From a virus, in the IMG/VR virus record IMGVR_UViG_3300017739_000074, positions 1 through 28,503 of that record: 28,503 bases of DNA. The stretch is one strand, 5' to 3'. The notes under the pieces were generated by a model that made no database searches, was not told the DNA's origin, and saw nothing but the letters and a program-made list of their open reading frames with translations. The position numbers were made by a program, and so were the translations under genes. Positions 7,232 through 15,501 of the stretch are shown piece after piece. Position 1 is the first letter of the stretch. Each line of letters begins with the position of its first letter.

Positions 7232-10200
7232 TCAAGTTGTCGGGTTCATACGGCGTTCGTAGTCTGCCCAGTCGGGGTCTTGTCTTGCTTCATCGATAGT
7301 CAAGTATATATTACCGGTGAAGACGCTGAAGCTGTTAAGGATATTTTTCTCCTCTTGACTTCCGGGTTGAATTTCACCCAAGTTTGTACTGATACCCGTT
7401 GACCTGTCTCTTGCACCCTGCTGACGCAACATAGCGGCTGTCTCTGTTATGATATCATACACCGTTGGCCGGAACGCATCTCCCGCCCTGCCTTCCATAG
7501 CTTCGTACTGAACAGCAGCGTACACATCTGCTACGTTATTGCTGGCATACGCACCGTCGATGATCTTGATACGAGTCATCATTCTACGTGCCTCGCGAAT
7601 AGTCGTAAGTTCCGCATCTGGTGTGGAGAGTGTGTCGAAGTTAAACGCACTCAAGATGTTCTGAACGTCTTGGTCAGAAATGGTACGACCACCTGTGCCG
7701 CCCTGAATAGCTGCAGCAATCTGGTACGCAAGAATGAACTTGTAGTATTGGCGGGTGGCAAGAAGCCTTCTTGAAATCTTTGTGCCGTCCCCTGCATCAA
7801 CCATCTCGTCTGCTGATGCAGACATGTCACTGATGATCCTGTTGAACAGGGCAGCGTTGGCTGCTCTTGCGGTTCGTGCTTCCTCAATGGCGCTGTTTCT
7901 TTCGCCTTCGCCCATGTTACGAAAACGATCTGTGTTTGCAAGCTGATCTGGCGCAGTAACGAATTGACCGGTGCTTGCAAAACTAGCACGAGCGGCACCC
8001 ATGATAGAGTTTTGACTCTGATCTATTTCTGTAAAGGTTTCTCCCCTGAGAGTTCTGGCAAAGTTACCAGAAAGAACTTGAGACGCTGTTTCTAAGAGGT
8101 AGAGACCACCGTCAACGCCAAGCACCCACCTTGCGACAGCAGTGTTCACTTCTAGAGGTACTCTTTTGCCTTGAGCGTTCATTGTAAAGAACGTGGACTC
8201 CATGTTAAGAGCCGACAGTTCCGCATCTTGTGCTGCATTTGCCCGTGCTGCTTTGGCCTGTTTCACGTCGTTGTATGAAGCCCCAAACTTTTTCGACAGA
8301 ACAGCCTCTACCGTAGTACCGGACACAGGATATATTTTCTTAATCAGGTTCATGCCGATTCTTGGATCGTCTTTCGTCATCGCCATAAACACGTTTGCGA
8401 TAGCTTCTTCGGTTTGTGTTCCTATGCTGCCGGAATCAACCATAGCGAAGGCATCCGGCGTCACCATTCTTTTGAGCGCGTCGTAGTATGTGCCTCTGTA
8501 TGTATCGCCCTTTTTGAGATTTTGTGCTGGGAAATTTTTGTTGACTGTAAACTCAATGGGCACGTTAAACAGCGTGTCCAAAGCAAGCAGTGTATCCTGC
8601 TGATCTACAGGAAGAGGAACTTTATTGCCCTCTTTCATCACGGGGAGACCTAACTCGTCCTGCTGTGTACGGATAAGAGATGCGACCTCTCCCTCCGTAA
8701 ACCCGCGATTAATCAGCGCCTGAACAACATCTTTAAATCTAGGTGAGCCGTCATCGTTGCGGGGAATTTCAACGCCCGCAATAACACGCATTTTGGTAGT
8801 CCCACCTCCGTCTGTTGGCATCTCGACAATATCTTCGACAACCAGCTTGTCACCTTGTCCAGCAAGTTGCCGCTTTCGTATGATAACTTGCCCGACTACT
8901 TCCTGTATTTTTTCGCGCAGCCCCAAGAATGGGTACTGATCTATGACGGGGAAGTTGCCAGCAGCCCATGTGTCTACAAAGTTTTCAGGAAGAACTGTGG
9001 GTGCGTTTTCTGGCTTTTGCTTCTGTGCCATATCCACGTATGTATTGACCATGTTTTGAGCAAGAACATTTAGCCACTGATCTGCCTGTTCAGGCTTAGC
9101 TTCCATCAACTTCTCAAACACATCCGGATTTTTCACTATCTCTTTTATTCCGAAGTTGGCTGCGTTCCTTGCTGAGTAGTCATCAATAGGTATACTAAAG
9201 GTGATACTATCGTCACCATCTGCAGAAATCGTCGAAAACTTGAGATTGTCTGCTATCTTATTTGCTGCTCCAGAGCCGGAGCCGGAGCCGGAGCCAGAGT
9301 CTTTGTCACTAGGCTTCAGGAACTTGCCCTGCTGTACGCCATTTTTGAACATGGCTGTTTTGTATTCGCCGTTTACGTAAGCTGTCATCTGCGTCGGACT
9401 AAGGTCTTTGACAGCAACTTCTTGAGGACCGTACTTATTAGGTCCAATTTCAACACTGGGTATAAGCACCCGCTCTTCGGCACTGTCGTCATCCTCTTCC
9501 GCCTTGTACCAGCTAGGCTGTTTAAATGTCTCCGTCTGCTTGCCATTCTTGTAAAGGGCACGGAGGTACTTGCCCTGCTGATATTTAGCAAACTCTGCAT
9601 TGCTAAGTTCTTCGACGTTGACGATCCTGTTAGGGCCTATCTGAACCATTTCTGTCATTACGTCTTCGTTATCTGCGGTTGCCTGTTGACTTTTCAGAGA
9701 GTATGGCTTGTCGCTGACTAGCTTGCCATCCCTGAATGTGCCGACAAGCACACCGCCTTCGGTAGCAGCTTTCTGCACGGGAAGAGGAGCGTCGGCAAAA
9801 GGTATATACCTACCGTTTTGCAAAATTCTTATTTCATCTACACCGTATTCCGGATCATCTTTTGATTCGGGCACAGCAATCAGTTTTGTCGTGCCGTCTT
9901 TATTAATTTCGTACAAGTCTCCGCCAGTGTCTATCTGCGTTTTACGAAGAGTAGCAAATCCACCGGGACCATTTTTAATTTCAGACTGTTCGCCGGACGG
10001 TGAAATGTGCATGTACTGAGTGCTTGTATCATTTTCACTTACTAAGCCCTGTAGGTCCATGTACTTTTCATCCAGAGCGTACGAACCGTCGTCCTTAGTC
10101 CATCCCACGATAGGAAGATTAGAGACATCAAACTTTTTAGGGTCGGGTCGAGACTCTGCCATCTGCAAAAATCTGCTAGCAGTACGCGAGTCATTCTCAG

Positions 10201-10645
10201 GGGATGTAGGATCAAGAGGCATAAATCTGTTGGCAGAAGCAAACGAGCCGAAGGGTGCAGGTTGTGTTTCCTGATTCTGATTGAACGGCATTCTACTACG
10301 GAGAGTCGTAACACGATCCGCTGTGCCCAACATATTAGTTGCTGGGTCCATATACACAGGCTTAGATGTAAAATTAGGCTTTATTTCTTGGACTTGATTT
10401 GTTCCTGTCTGTCTGCCGTCAATCTTGTAACCCTTTGCAAACATTGCAGGAAGAGCAGGACTGTTGTTGGGAATTCCGTCTGCTCTTGTGCCATCAGGGT
10501 AAACGCCGTAATACGTAATAGCATTAGCCGCTTGTTGCTCTGCTCGTTTTGCAACAGCAGCCTCCTGACCAGCTTCCGCTCGTCGGTTAGCCGCGTACAT
10601 AGCACCCGCTGCGTACATCAAACCTGTCAATACATTAATAGCCAT
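7232..10645 (-). CDS. Large internal virion protein candidate with triple internal repeat (1137 aa)
   Basis: The ATG directly follows the upstream TAA, with GAGGGAGG about 7 nt before it. The first 40 residues start with a hydrophobic, Ala-rich segment (MAINVLTGLMYAAGAMYAAN) and then become charged and helical. Residues 270-445 hold three degenerate modules, each ending in a pattern like LYKNGKQTETFKQP, MFKNGVQQGKFLKP or TFRDGKLVSDKP. A Gly-Ser linker (449-459) then separates this half from the alpha-helical second half. The position next to the 1705-aa gene and after the tail genes suggests an ejection or internal virion protein, comparable in order (not demonstrated in sequence) to T7 gp15. 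No enzymatic motif is visible. The C-terminus ends in an acidic and Trp-containing segment. Confidence 0.72.
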   Translation of the reverse strand: MAINVLTGLMYAAGAMYAANRRAEAGQEAAVAKRAEQQAANAITYYGVYPDGTRADGIPNNSPALPAMFAKGYKIDGRQTGTNQVQEIKPNFTSKPVYMDPATNMLGTADRVTTLRSRMPFNQNQETQPAPFGSFASANRFMPLDPTSPENDSRTASRFLQMAESRPDPKKFDVSNLPIVGWTKDDGSYALDEKYMDLQGLVSENDTSTQYMHISPSGEQSEIKNGPGGFATLRKTQIDTGGDLYEINKDGTTKLIAVPESKDDPEYGVDEIRILQNGRYIPFADAPLPVQKAATEGGVLVGTFRDGKLVSDKPYSLKSQQATADNEDVMTEMVQIGPNRIVNVEELSNAEFAKYQQGKYLRALYKNGKQTETFKQPSWYKAEEDDDSAEERVLIPSVEIGPNKYGPQEVAVKDLSPTQMTAYVNGEYKTAMFKNGVQQGKFLKPSDKDSGSGSGSGSGAANKIADNLKFSTISADGDDSITFSIPIDDYSARNAANFGIKEIVKNPDVFEKLMEAKPEQADQWLNVLAQNMVNTYVDMAQKQKPENAPTVLPENFVDTWAAGNFPVIDQYPFLGLREKIQEVVGQVIIRKRQLAGQGDKLVVEDIVEMPTDGGGTTKMRVIAGVEIPRNDDGSPRFKDVVQALINRGFTEGEVASLIRTQQDELGLPVMKEGNKVPLPVDQQDTLLALDTLFNVPIEFTVNKNFPAQNLKKGDTYRGTYYDALKRMVTPDAFAMVDSGSIGTQTEEAIANVFMAMTKDDPRIGMNLIKKIYPVSGTTVEAVLSKKFGASYNDVKQAKAARANAAQDAELSALNMESTFFTMNAQGKRVPLEVNTAVARWVLGVDGGLYLLETASQVLSGNFARTLRGETFTEIDQSQNSIMGAARASFASTGQFVTAPDQLANTDRFRNMGEGERNSAIEEARTARAANAALFNRIISDMSASADEMVDAGDGTKISRRLLATRQYYKFILAYQIAAAIQGGTGGRTISDQDVQNILSAFNFDTLSTPDAELTTIREARRMMTRIKIIDGAYASNNVADVYAAVQYEAMEGRAGDAFRPTVYDIITETAAMLRQQGARDRSTGISTNLGEIQPGSQEEKNILNSFSVFTGNIYLTIDEARQDPDWADYERRMNPTT
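9311..9838 (-). repeat. Three degenerate modules within the 1137-aa protein
   Basis: Residues about 270-315, 335-376 and 399-445 each end with a (A/V)(L/M/T)(Y/F)(K/R)(N/D)G(K/V)...K-P pattern: LYKNGKQTETFKQP, MFKNGVQQGKFLKP and TFRDGKLVSDKP. The last two also share an IGPN start. Confidence 0.62.
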
Positions 10646-11197
10646 TTACAACGCCTCCCTCTCAGGCACGTCTAAAAAATTATCAGGGGGAGGGGGCGCA
10701 GGACGTGCCATACTCTGCTTGCGTGATTCCACATCTTCCATGCGACGACGACGATTGATCTCTTCATTCATGGCTTTGTGCATAACAGGATTTCTTTGTT
10801 GCAGAATTTTAAAGAAGGTATCGTCGGATACCTCATCCTCGTCTGGGGCGTCCTCGTTCAGGAATACTACAGGGGTTATTTCATTTTCGTCTGCAATACC
10901 CATGAGGTATATCCCCAGAGCGGGTTTTATCAACTCTGCTACATCTGGAGTAAACGAACCTTCCATAAATCCCTTGAAAGCAATCTGAGATACGATTTCT
11001 TCGACGCTGATACCCGCCAGCATCATCTTCAACAGACCATCCTGTGTACCGGGACGATCTAGCTGTCCCGTGATAAAGTCGATAGCGTCATCCGGATTTG
11101 CAAATTCTGCTGGTCTATCCCACGGCCAACGTCCCGGATCATTCGTAAGAGAATGACCGGGTGGTGCAGCTAGAGGGGTGATCTTGTCCATTGCCAT
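10646..11197 (-). CDS. Conserved phage hypothetical protein (183 aa)
   Basis: The protein opens with a Pro-rich stretch (PLAAPPGHSLTNDPGRWPWD) and then a helical domain carrying many acidic residues (DEDEVSDD at about 122-129). It ends with a basic helix (NRRRR near residue 150) and a PAPPPPD tail. The PGHSL..PG.WPW start recurs in marine phage proteins found near internal virion proteins, but no function is known to me. It is soluble with no signal or membrane segment. The start could be either ATG at 11197 or the second ATG at 11191; no strong ribosome binding site decides. Tight spacing places it in the same transcript as the internal virion genes, so a structural or assembly role is inferred. 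Confidence 0.68.
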   Translation of the reverse strand: MAMDKITPLAAPPGHSLTNDPGRWPWDRPAEFANPDDAIDFITGQLDRPGTQDGLLKMMLAGISVEEIVSQIAFKGFMEGSFTPDVAELIKPALGIYLMGIADENEITPVVFLNEDAPDEDEVSDDTFFKILQQRNPVMHKAMNEEINRRRRMEDVESRKQSMARPAPPPPDNFLDVPEREAL

Positions 11198-11210
11198 GTC
11201 TGTCTCTACC

Positions 11211-11654
11211 CTATGCTATGCCTTTAACTTTTACTTTTCCTACAGCAGCCTTGCCTAAGTTGATATTCGGAGATACCTTTCTAGGTGTAGGTATGCCTAC
11301 GGTAGGTATGGAAGATAGTCGGGTTTGCACGTTACCTCTTTGAGACAGTTGTGCAACTCTACCACTATTTCCCAGTGGAATTGTGGGAGCCTTCCCCGGC
11401 GCGGCCATTTGACCTGCTGCCGTCGATACCGGACTAACAGGAGATACGGAGGGCATATCGCTGAAGTCTAGGGGTTTCTCTAGTGTAGCGCCGAAAAAGG
11501 ATGATGCAACATCACCGACATCCTTAGATGTCATATCAAAAGTGCCTAGAAAGTCCTTAAATCCCTGCGGTGCGTAAGCTTCAAAAGCTTTTGAAACACC
11601 CTTGCTTATTAGAGTTGATCCTGCTACGGCTAATCCCACCTGAAAAAAATTCAT
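11211..11654 (-). CDS. Small virion-associated hypothetical protein (147 aa)
   Basis: The N-terminus MNFFQVGLAVAGSTLISKG is hydrophobic and Gly/Ala-rich, resembling the N-termini of several proteins in this cluster (for example the 1137-aa protein). The middle is Pro/Ser/Val-rich, with SPVSPVS near residues 70-76. The C-terminal 40 residues are basic and low complexity (KVKVKGIA at the end). No catalytic motif is seen. The gene sits 4 nt after the stop of the Gln/Asn-rich virion protein. A role as an internal or neck-associated virion component, perhaps membrane-interacting through its N-terminus, is inferred from neighbours. Confidence 0.62.
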   Translation of the reverse strand: MNFFQVGLAVAGSTLISKGVSKAFEAYAPQGFKDFLGTFDMTSKDVGDVASSFFGATLEKPLDFSDMPSVSPVSPVSTAAGQMAAPGKAPTIPLGNSGRVAQLSQRGNVQTRLSSIPTVGIPTPRKVSPNINLGKAAVGKVKVKGIA

Positions 11655-11658
11655 CTCA

Positions 11659-13005
11659 TTAACTCACTGGTCTGAATATGTTGTCTATAGTCTTGATGAT
11701 AAGAAAGTCTTCAAACTTTTCATCGTACATAGACTCATTCGCCGCTATTGACATGGATTGCATGGCAGCATTATGGGCACGAGCAAGGTTATTCTCTGAG
11801 ATTTGCAAGTTCCACGATGCCTGATCACGGTATGCTTGCCACAAATTAGCCAGTGCTTGTTGATTTACTCCCAGAACATTCATGACATTCTGCTGATTAG
11901 CAGCATTTTGCGCGGCAGTGTTAGACGTGTTTACGTTTCTCCTCCACTGTGCGTTACTCTGTGCTATCTGTGCAGTCATATTAGAGTTGAATTGCTCTCT
12001 TGCTGTTGTCATCTGAGAGTTAAATTGAGCCATAGAATTCTGCTGGGATACATTGTACTGCTCGACTGCCGCTTTTCTGTTTAGCGTTGCCGATTCTATC
12101 TGCGTACCTAGTTCAGCAAAGAACATGTCTACTTGCGCTTGAGTCTTAGCGTTAAGTTGAGCAGCAGCGTTCGCTTGTGCGGAATCCGACAGCATAGCCT
12201 GAAGCTTGCCTTGGTAATTTATAGTAGCGGATTGCTGCTCATTTGTCAAGTTTTGAACGTCTATAGTCAGAAACGATTTAGCATTGTTTGCAAGTGCTTG
12301 CTGACGAGCGTTAAGATTTGCTGTGTCCATCTGCGCGGATGCAGCAGCGTTCTGCAACACAGCCTGTTGTTGATTAGAAAGATTTTGTAGCTGGATAGTC
12401 GCGTACTTTTGCGCGTCCTGTGATGCTACTTGTATGCCGGACTCCATCATAGCTTGCGTGACAGCAGCCGCAGCTATAGAGGACGATCCTAGATTGCGCT
12501 GTTGCATTACAGCAGATACACGACGCACTGCGGGAGCAGCCCACGCAGGAAGCGGCTTGCCCTCTTCCAGACTCGCAAACAACTCTCCTAGCTGATATCG
12601 TGTAGTAGCCCGTGGATCAAGTTCCTGTGTTGCAGCTTCCGCAACGCTTTCCGGAGACAGTTGCCCTTGGGCTGCTTCCATTATAGCACCCGACGATACT
12701 TGACCTTTGGCAGCAACGGAGTCAGACACCTCTTCCGCTTTTACTGCTTCTACTTTAGGTGCATCTGTTTTTTCAGGAGCAGCCTGATCAAACTTATCGG
12801 CGTCAATAGCAGCAGCGCCTTCTGTTGCTGTCATTTCTGGGAGACGGCCAATATTCTCGTCTACGATTTCTCCCGGTTCAACTTTTATGTCTGTAGGCGT
12901 TACGGTCTGATCGTCAGGCAGAGTTGTGGTCTTGGCTCTTTCCGCTTGCTCTTCGATCAAAGCCTTTTCAAGGTCTTCGCCTGTTTTACCTGTTAGTTCC
13001 GCCAT
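11659..13005 (-). CDS. Ala/Gln/Asn-rich internal virion protein candidate (448 aa)
   Basis: I chose ATG 13005 (MAELTGKTGEDLEKAL), preceded by AGGT, rather than an upstream in-frame ATG that overlaps the previous gene. The first ~110 residues are acidic and Thr/Ala/Val-rich. From about residue 165 the protein is a long helical, Ala/Gln/Asn-rich region with repeated patterns such as QNLSNQQQ, QNLTNEQQ and NARQQALANNAKSFL, probably an extended coiled-coil or helical bundle. This type is common in marine podovirus-like genomes just before the giant ejection proteins. It is comparable in place to T7 gp14, but no homology is claimed. Little Cys, no transmembrane segment and no enzyme motif are visible. 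Confidence 0.7.
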   Translation of the reverse strand: MAELTGKTGEDLEKALIEEQAERAKTTTLPDDQTVTPTDIKVEPGEIVDENIGRLPEMTATEGAAAIDADKFDQAAPEKTDAPKVEAVKAEEVSDSVAAKGQVSSGAIMEAAQGQLSPESVAEAATQELDPRATTRYQLGELFASLEEGKPLPAWAAPAVRRVSAVMQQRNLGSSSIAAAAVTQAMMESGIQVASQDAQKYATIQLQNLSNQQQAVLQNAAASAQMDTANLNARQQALANNAKSFLTIDVQNLTNEQQSATINYQGKLQAMLSDSAQANAAAQLNAKTQAQVDMFFAELGTQIESATLNRKAAVEQYNVSQQNSMAQFNSQMTTAREQFNSNMTAQIAQSNAQWRRNVNTSNTAAQNAANQQNVMNVLGVNQQALANLWQAYRDQASWNLQISENNLARAHNAAMQSMSIAANESMYDEKFEDFLIIKTIDNIFRPVS

Positions 13006-13006
13006 G

Positions 13007-13207
13007 TTACCTGATTCCCATAAATACAGACACAACCATAGCTACCACTAAAACAGTGCTTCCCATGATCATCGCCTCAAGACGCCACATACGCTTGTCC
13101 AAGCTGTCAAGTCTCTCTTGAACAGCCGTATAGCGTAGAGCGCACTCTTTTTCGTGTGCCTCAAGTTCCATCTGTGTCTTGAGTACGGGTTCCACAGTCA
13201 TCTTCAT
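13007..13207 (-). CDS. Small membrane protein with coiled coil and C-terminal TM (66 aa)
   Basis: The first ~45 residues form a charged amphipathic helix with heptad-like spacing (HEKECALRYTAVQERLDSLD). A single strongly hydrophobic segment follows (MIMGSTVLVVAMVVSVFMGI) and runs to the C-terminus. This tail-anchored layout resembles the XhlA/holin-accessory class and small phage membrane proteins often placed outside the main lysis cassette. The start could be ATG 13207 or ATG 13201; the latter has AGG at better spacing. Whether it takes part in lysis or in ejection is unknown. Its place among tail and ejection genes makes either possible. Confidence 0.68.
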   Translation of the reverse strand: MKMTVEPVLKTQMELEAHEKECALRYTAVQERLDSLDKRMWRLEAMIMGSTVLVVAMVVSVFMGIR

Positions 13208-13209
13208 GC

Positions 13210-13575
13210 CTATGACTTAGGATTGTCCGTCTTGATCTGCGCTACCTTAGTCTGCCACGCATCAAGTCCATTCTCTGTAATGTATTCAATCTGCTGGTAA
13301 ACGTCCCCATAAGCTTCAGCACGTGCCTTGAGCCATGCAGGACGATCATCATTAGTGGAGGGGTTGGTATCCAGCGCGGCTGTGCGAGTTGCCCCTGCGG
13401 ACAAGAATGAAGGCGCTGTTCCTCCCGTCTTTAAGTAGGGGGGAGCCATGTTAAATACGGCTTGATCAAACTCTGCCTCTGTCATATTCTCATCAAGTTC
13501 AATGAAGGACCAGCTTTCGTCTGACCAAGTAATTTTAGCTACCCCGTTTGATATTTCTGAAACGCTATACTGCAT
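13210..13575 (-). CDS. Tail-fibre-associated small protein, assembly-chaperone-like (121 aa)
   Basis: A strong AAGGAGAAGG precedes the ATG, which overlaps the upstream gene by 11 nt. The N-terminal half contains beta-prone, Trp-rich sequence (ITWSDESWSFIELDE). The C-terminal half has the pattern AYGDVYQQIEYITENGLDAW followed by a Lys-rich end (QIKTDNPKS). This Y-x4-Q-x-E...G-x-x-x-W...IK..P-K pattern is common to small proteins encoded next to phage tail fibres and thought to assist fibre assembly or sit in the tail. The location two genes after the adhesin fits. The assignment rests on motif recall and context, not on a search. Confidence 0.55.
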   Translation of the reverse strand: MQYSVSEISNGVAKITWSDESWSFIELDENMTEAEFDQAVFNMAPPYLKTGGTAPSFLSAGATRTAALDTNPSTNDDRPAWLKARAEAYGDVYQQIEYITENGLDAWQTKVAQIKTDNPKS

Positions 13576-14281
13576 CTTTCAGTTCCTTCTCCTTTTTTAG
13601 GAAATCACCCCTAAACATAGTAGTGGTGTATTCGTGTTTCTCAGACCACTCTTCGCGAGTGCAAATTTCTACTTCTATGCTGGGTTTTCCGTTAGGCCAG
13701 TACAAGTACGCAAGAGGAGTGCCACGAGAAATGTGCATGTAGCCATCCTTGCCAAACGACTTCTCCGGATCAAGCATGTAGTTAACTCCCAGTATGGTAT
13801 ATAGCTTGGGGTGCATAGTCCAAACCCCGGTCATAGCCGTCATAGGAATCCGATTGTCTTGATGATACATGGGATCAAAGAACAAACATTCTGTGCTTTC
13901 TTCGGGAATCAATACCGCTTGAAAATCAAGCTTGATACTCATGTACTTACCCCACTCCGGGGCCATCTGAACTTCAAAATTGAATCCGCTAATCTTATTA
14001 AACGGAGACACATCTTCGCCAGTGCCTTGCGCCATCTTCCATCCTACCCCCTTTTGCGGATCGTAATGGATAGATATGTCCATAGGGGCGCGAACTAAGT
14101 GGGCATTCTTGAATAGATGCACAAATGCGGGACATTCTCTCGCCGTTTTAATATGATCTTGTATTGAAACATCTCTAGCCACTTTTAGATTCTTGTACCA
14201 ATCCGGATACGCTGGAGTAATCCACTGATCGTATGTTTCTGCAAAGTAAGTTTGAGGCGTTACAATTTTTACGGTTGTCAT
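13565..14281 (-). CDS. Conserved hypothetical protein of the tail-fibre cluster (238 aa)
   Basis: The ATG overlaps the adhesin stop (ATGA), so translation is coupled. The protein is mixed alpha/beta and rich in Trp, Tyr, Met and Pro. Examples are AYPDWYKNLKVAR near residue 30, the strand-like segments PMDISIHYDP and YMSIKLDFQAVLIP, and a run around 138-152 with MYHQDNRIPMTAM. No signal, transmembrane segment or known catalytic signature is evident. The context between the Gly-rich adhesin and a chaperone-like protein suggests a role in fibre maturation, attachment or host-surface binding, but I do not recognise the family. The protein is compact and soluble-looking. High gene confidence, low functional confidence. 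Confidence 0.72.
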   Translation of the reverse strand: MTTVKIVTPQTYFAETYDQWITPAYPDWYKNLKVARDVSIQDHIKTARECPAFVHLFKNAHLVRAPMDISIHYDPQKGVGWKMAQGTGEDVSPFNKISGFNFEVQMAPEWGKYMSIKLDFQAVLIPEESTECLFFDPMYHQDNRIPMTAMTGVWTMHPKLYTILGVNYMLDPEKSFGKDGYMHISRGTPLAYLYWPNGKPSIEVEICTREEWSEKHEYTTTMFRGDFLKKEKELKDAV

Positions 14282-15501
14282 CCAGTGTTCCCTGTTACTG
14301 TGCCGTTGTTGGTGTAGCTGCTTAGAGTGCTAAATCCTCGTATGGACAAACCCGCTGCTGCTCCGCTGCTGGCACCACTGCCACTACTGCCGCCGCTGCC
14401 GTTGCTGTGGTTGCCGTTTCCGCCTGTAGAACCCGTGCTTCCAGTTGCTCCGCTAGAACCCGCCGCACCGTAAGCACCGCCAGTGCCGCCAGTACCTCCC
14501 GTACCGCCTGTGCCACCGGAACCAGCATTTGTACCGCCGCCGGAACCACCGGAACCACTAGAACCGCCGGAACCGCTTGCAGCAGATTGGCTGTATCCTT
14601 GACCTGCGCCGCCACCGCCACCGCTGCCGCCGCTGCCACCAGCACCGCCGTTGAAGTAGTTGTATCCAGTGAGACTTTCTTCTCTCTTAATCATGTACCA
14701 AGTATACCCGGAATGTGACGCCCAAGCACCACCTTTTGTATACCGATAGCTTCCAATAGTTATTTGGCTGCTATGATTGTTGGTTGCAATCGTATTACTA
14801 TAATTCGATCCACAGGTAAAGTACCAACTCAACGAAGGACCAACGTAGTATAAGGCGGGGTTACATCCTGAATGAGTATTACCCGCATATCCTTGCCAGC
14901 CAAGGTATCCGCTATCATTTCCGTAGTAACTGTACGACGTTGACCCTTGACCACCAGTACCGCCAGTACCGCCAGCGCCACCAGCACCACCACCACCGCC
15001 GCCGGAACGAATTGTTCCATTGTTAACAAGGGTGCATGCAACATCTATCTGAAGGGCATCGCCACCCGCGCTACCAGCAGCACCACCAGCACCTGTCAGT
15101 GTGCCGTTGTTGGTAATCGTCAATCCACCGGCTAACCCGCTGTCTATCTGCAGTGCTTCTTGACCTGTGCTGGTTGCACCTAATTCGACGCCGTTGTTGA
15201 TGACGATCTCTTTAGGGTAGTCAACCGCGTAGTCGTCACCGAAGACTGAAGACGCATCTTGATTCGTTGCGCCGCTGTCATAAGTTTTGCGAAAGCCTTT
15301 TGCTTGAGAGTAGAAATCAGCAACTTGTATTTCGCCACTTGCCGGTACGTTTGCAGCCAAGTTAGTAGCGCCATTGTTTCCTGCTTTTGCACGAACCAGT
15401 GAGCCGCCCCGGTACAAGTCAGAAAATTTCACTTGTCCGGAACCGCCAAATTCGTCCCGCATCTGCGAGAATTTTAGTTCGCCACTACCCGTTAGAGCCA
15501 T
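14278..15501 (-). CDS. Gly-rich tail adhesin candidate (407 aa)
   Basis: AAGGAG lies 7 nt before the ATG, and the gene overlaps the S74 fibre end by 17 nt. The N-terminus carries two KFS motifs (GELKFSQMRDEF and GQVKFSDLY), a pattern seen at the start of several phage baseplate/fibre proteins. Three NNGT strands (about 131, 160 and 398) suggest beta-helix turns. Between them lie two Gly-rich tracts (166-186 and 285-383; GGTGGTGG and GSGGSSGSGG types) separated by an aromatic, Cys/Trp/Tyr-rich insert (187-284). Tracts like this form polyglycine-II helices in known T-even-type adhesins. The role, binding the host receptor at the fibre tip, is inferred from architecture and from the neighbouring fibre gene. 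Confidence 0.72.
   Translation of the reverse strand: MALTGSGELKFSQMRDEFGGSGQVKFSDLYRGGSLVRAKAGNNGATNLAANVPASGEIQVADFYSQAKGFRKTYDSGATNQDASSVFGDDYAVDYPKEIVINNGVELGATSTGQEALQIDSGLAGGLTITNNGTLTGAGGAAGSAGGDALQIDVACTLVNNGTIRSGGGGGGAGGAGGTGGTGGQGSTSYSYYGNDSGYLGWQGYAGNTHSGCNPALYYVGPSLSWYFTCGSNYSNTIATNNHSSQITIGSYRYTKGGAWASHSGYTWYMIKREESLTGYNYFNGGAGGSGGSGGGGGAGQGYSQSAASGSGGSSGSGGSGGGTNAGSGGTGGTGGTGGTGGAYGAAGSSGATGSTGSTGGNGNHSNGSGGSSGSGASSGAAAGLSIRGFSTLSSYTNNGTVTGNTG

Noticed and set aside
14322-15044. Val/Ala-rich and Thr/Ala-rich frames over the adhesin Gly tracts
   Set aside because: They are out-of-frame readings of GGN-repeat DNA; the Gly frame has the start site, ribosome binding site and coherent domain layout.
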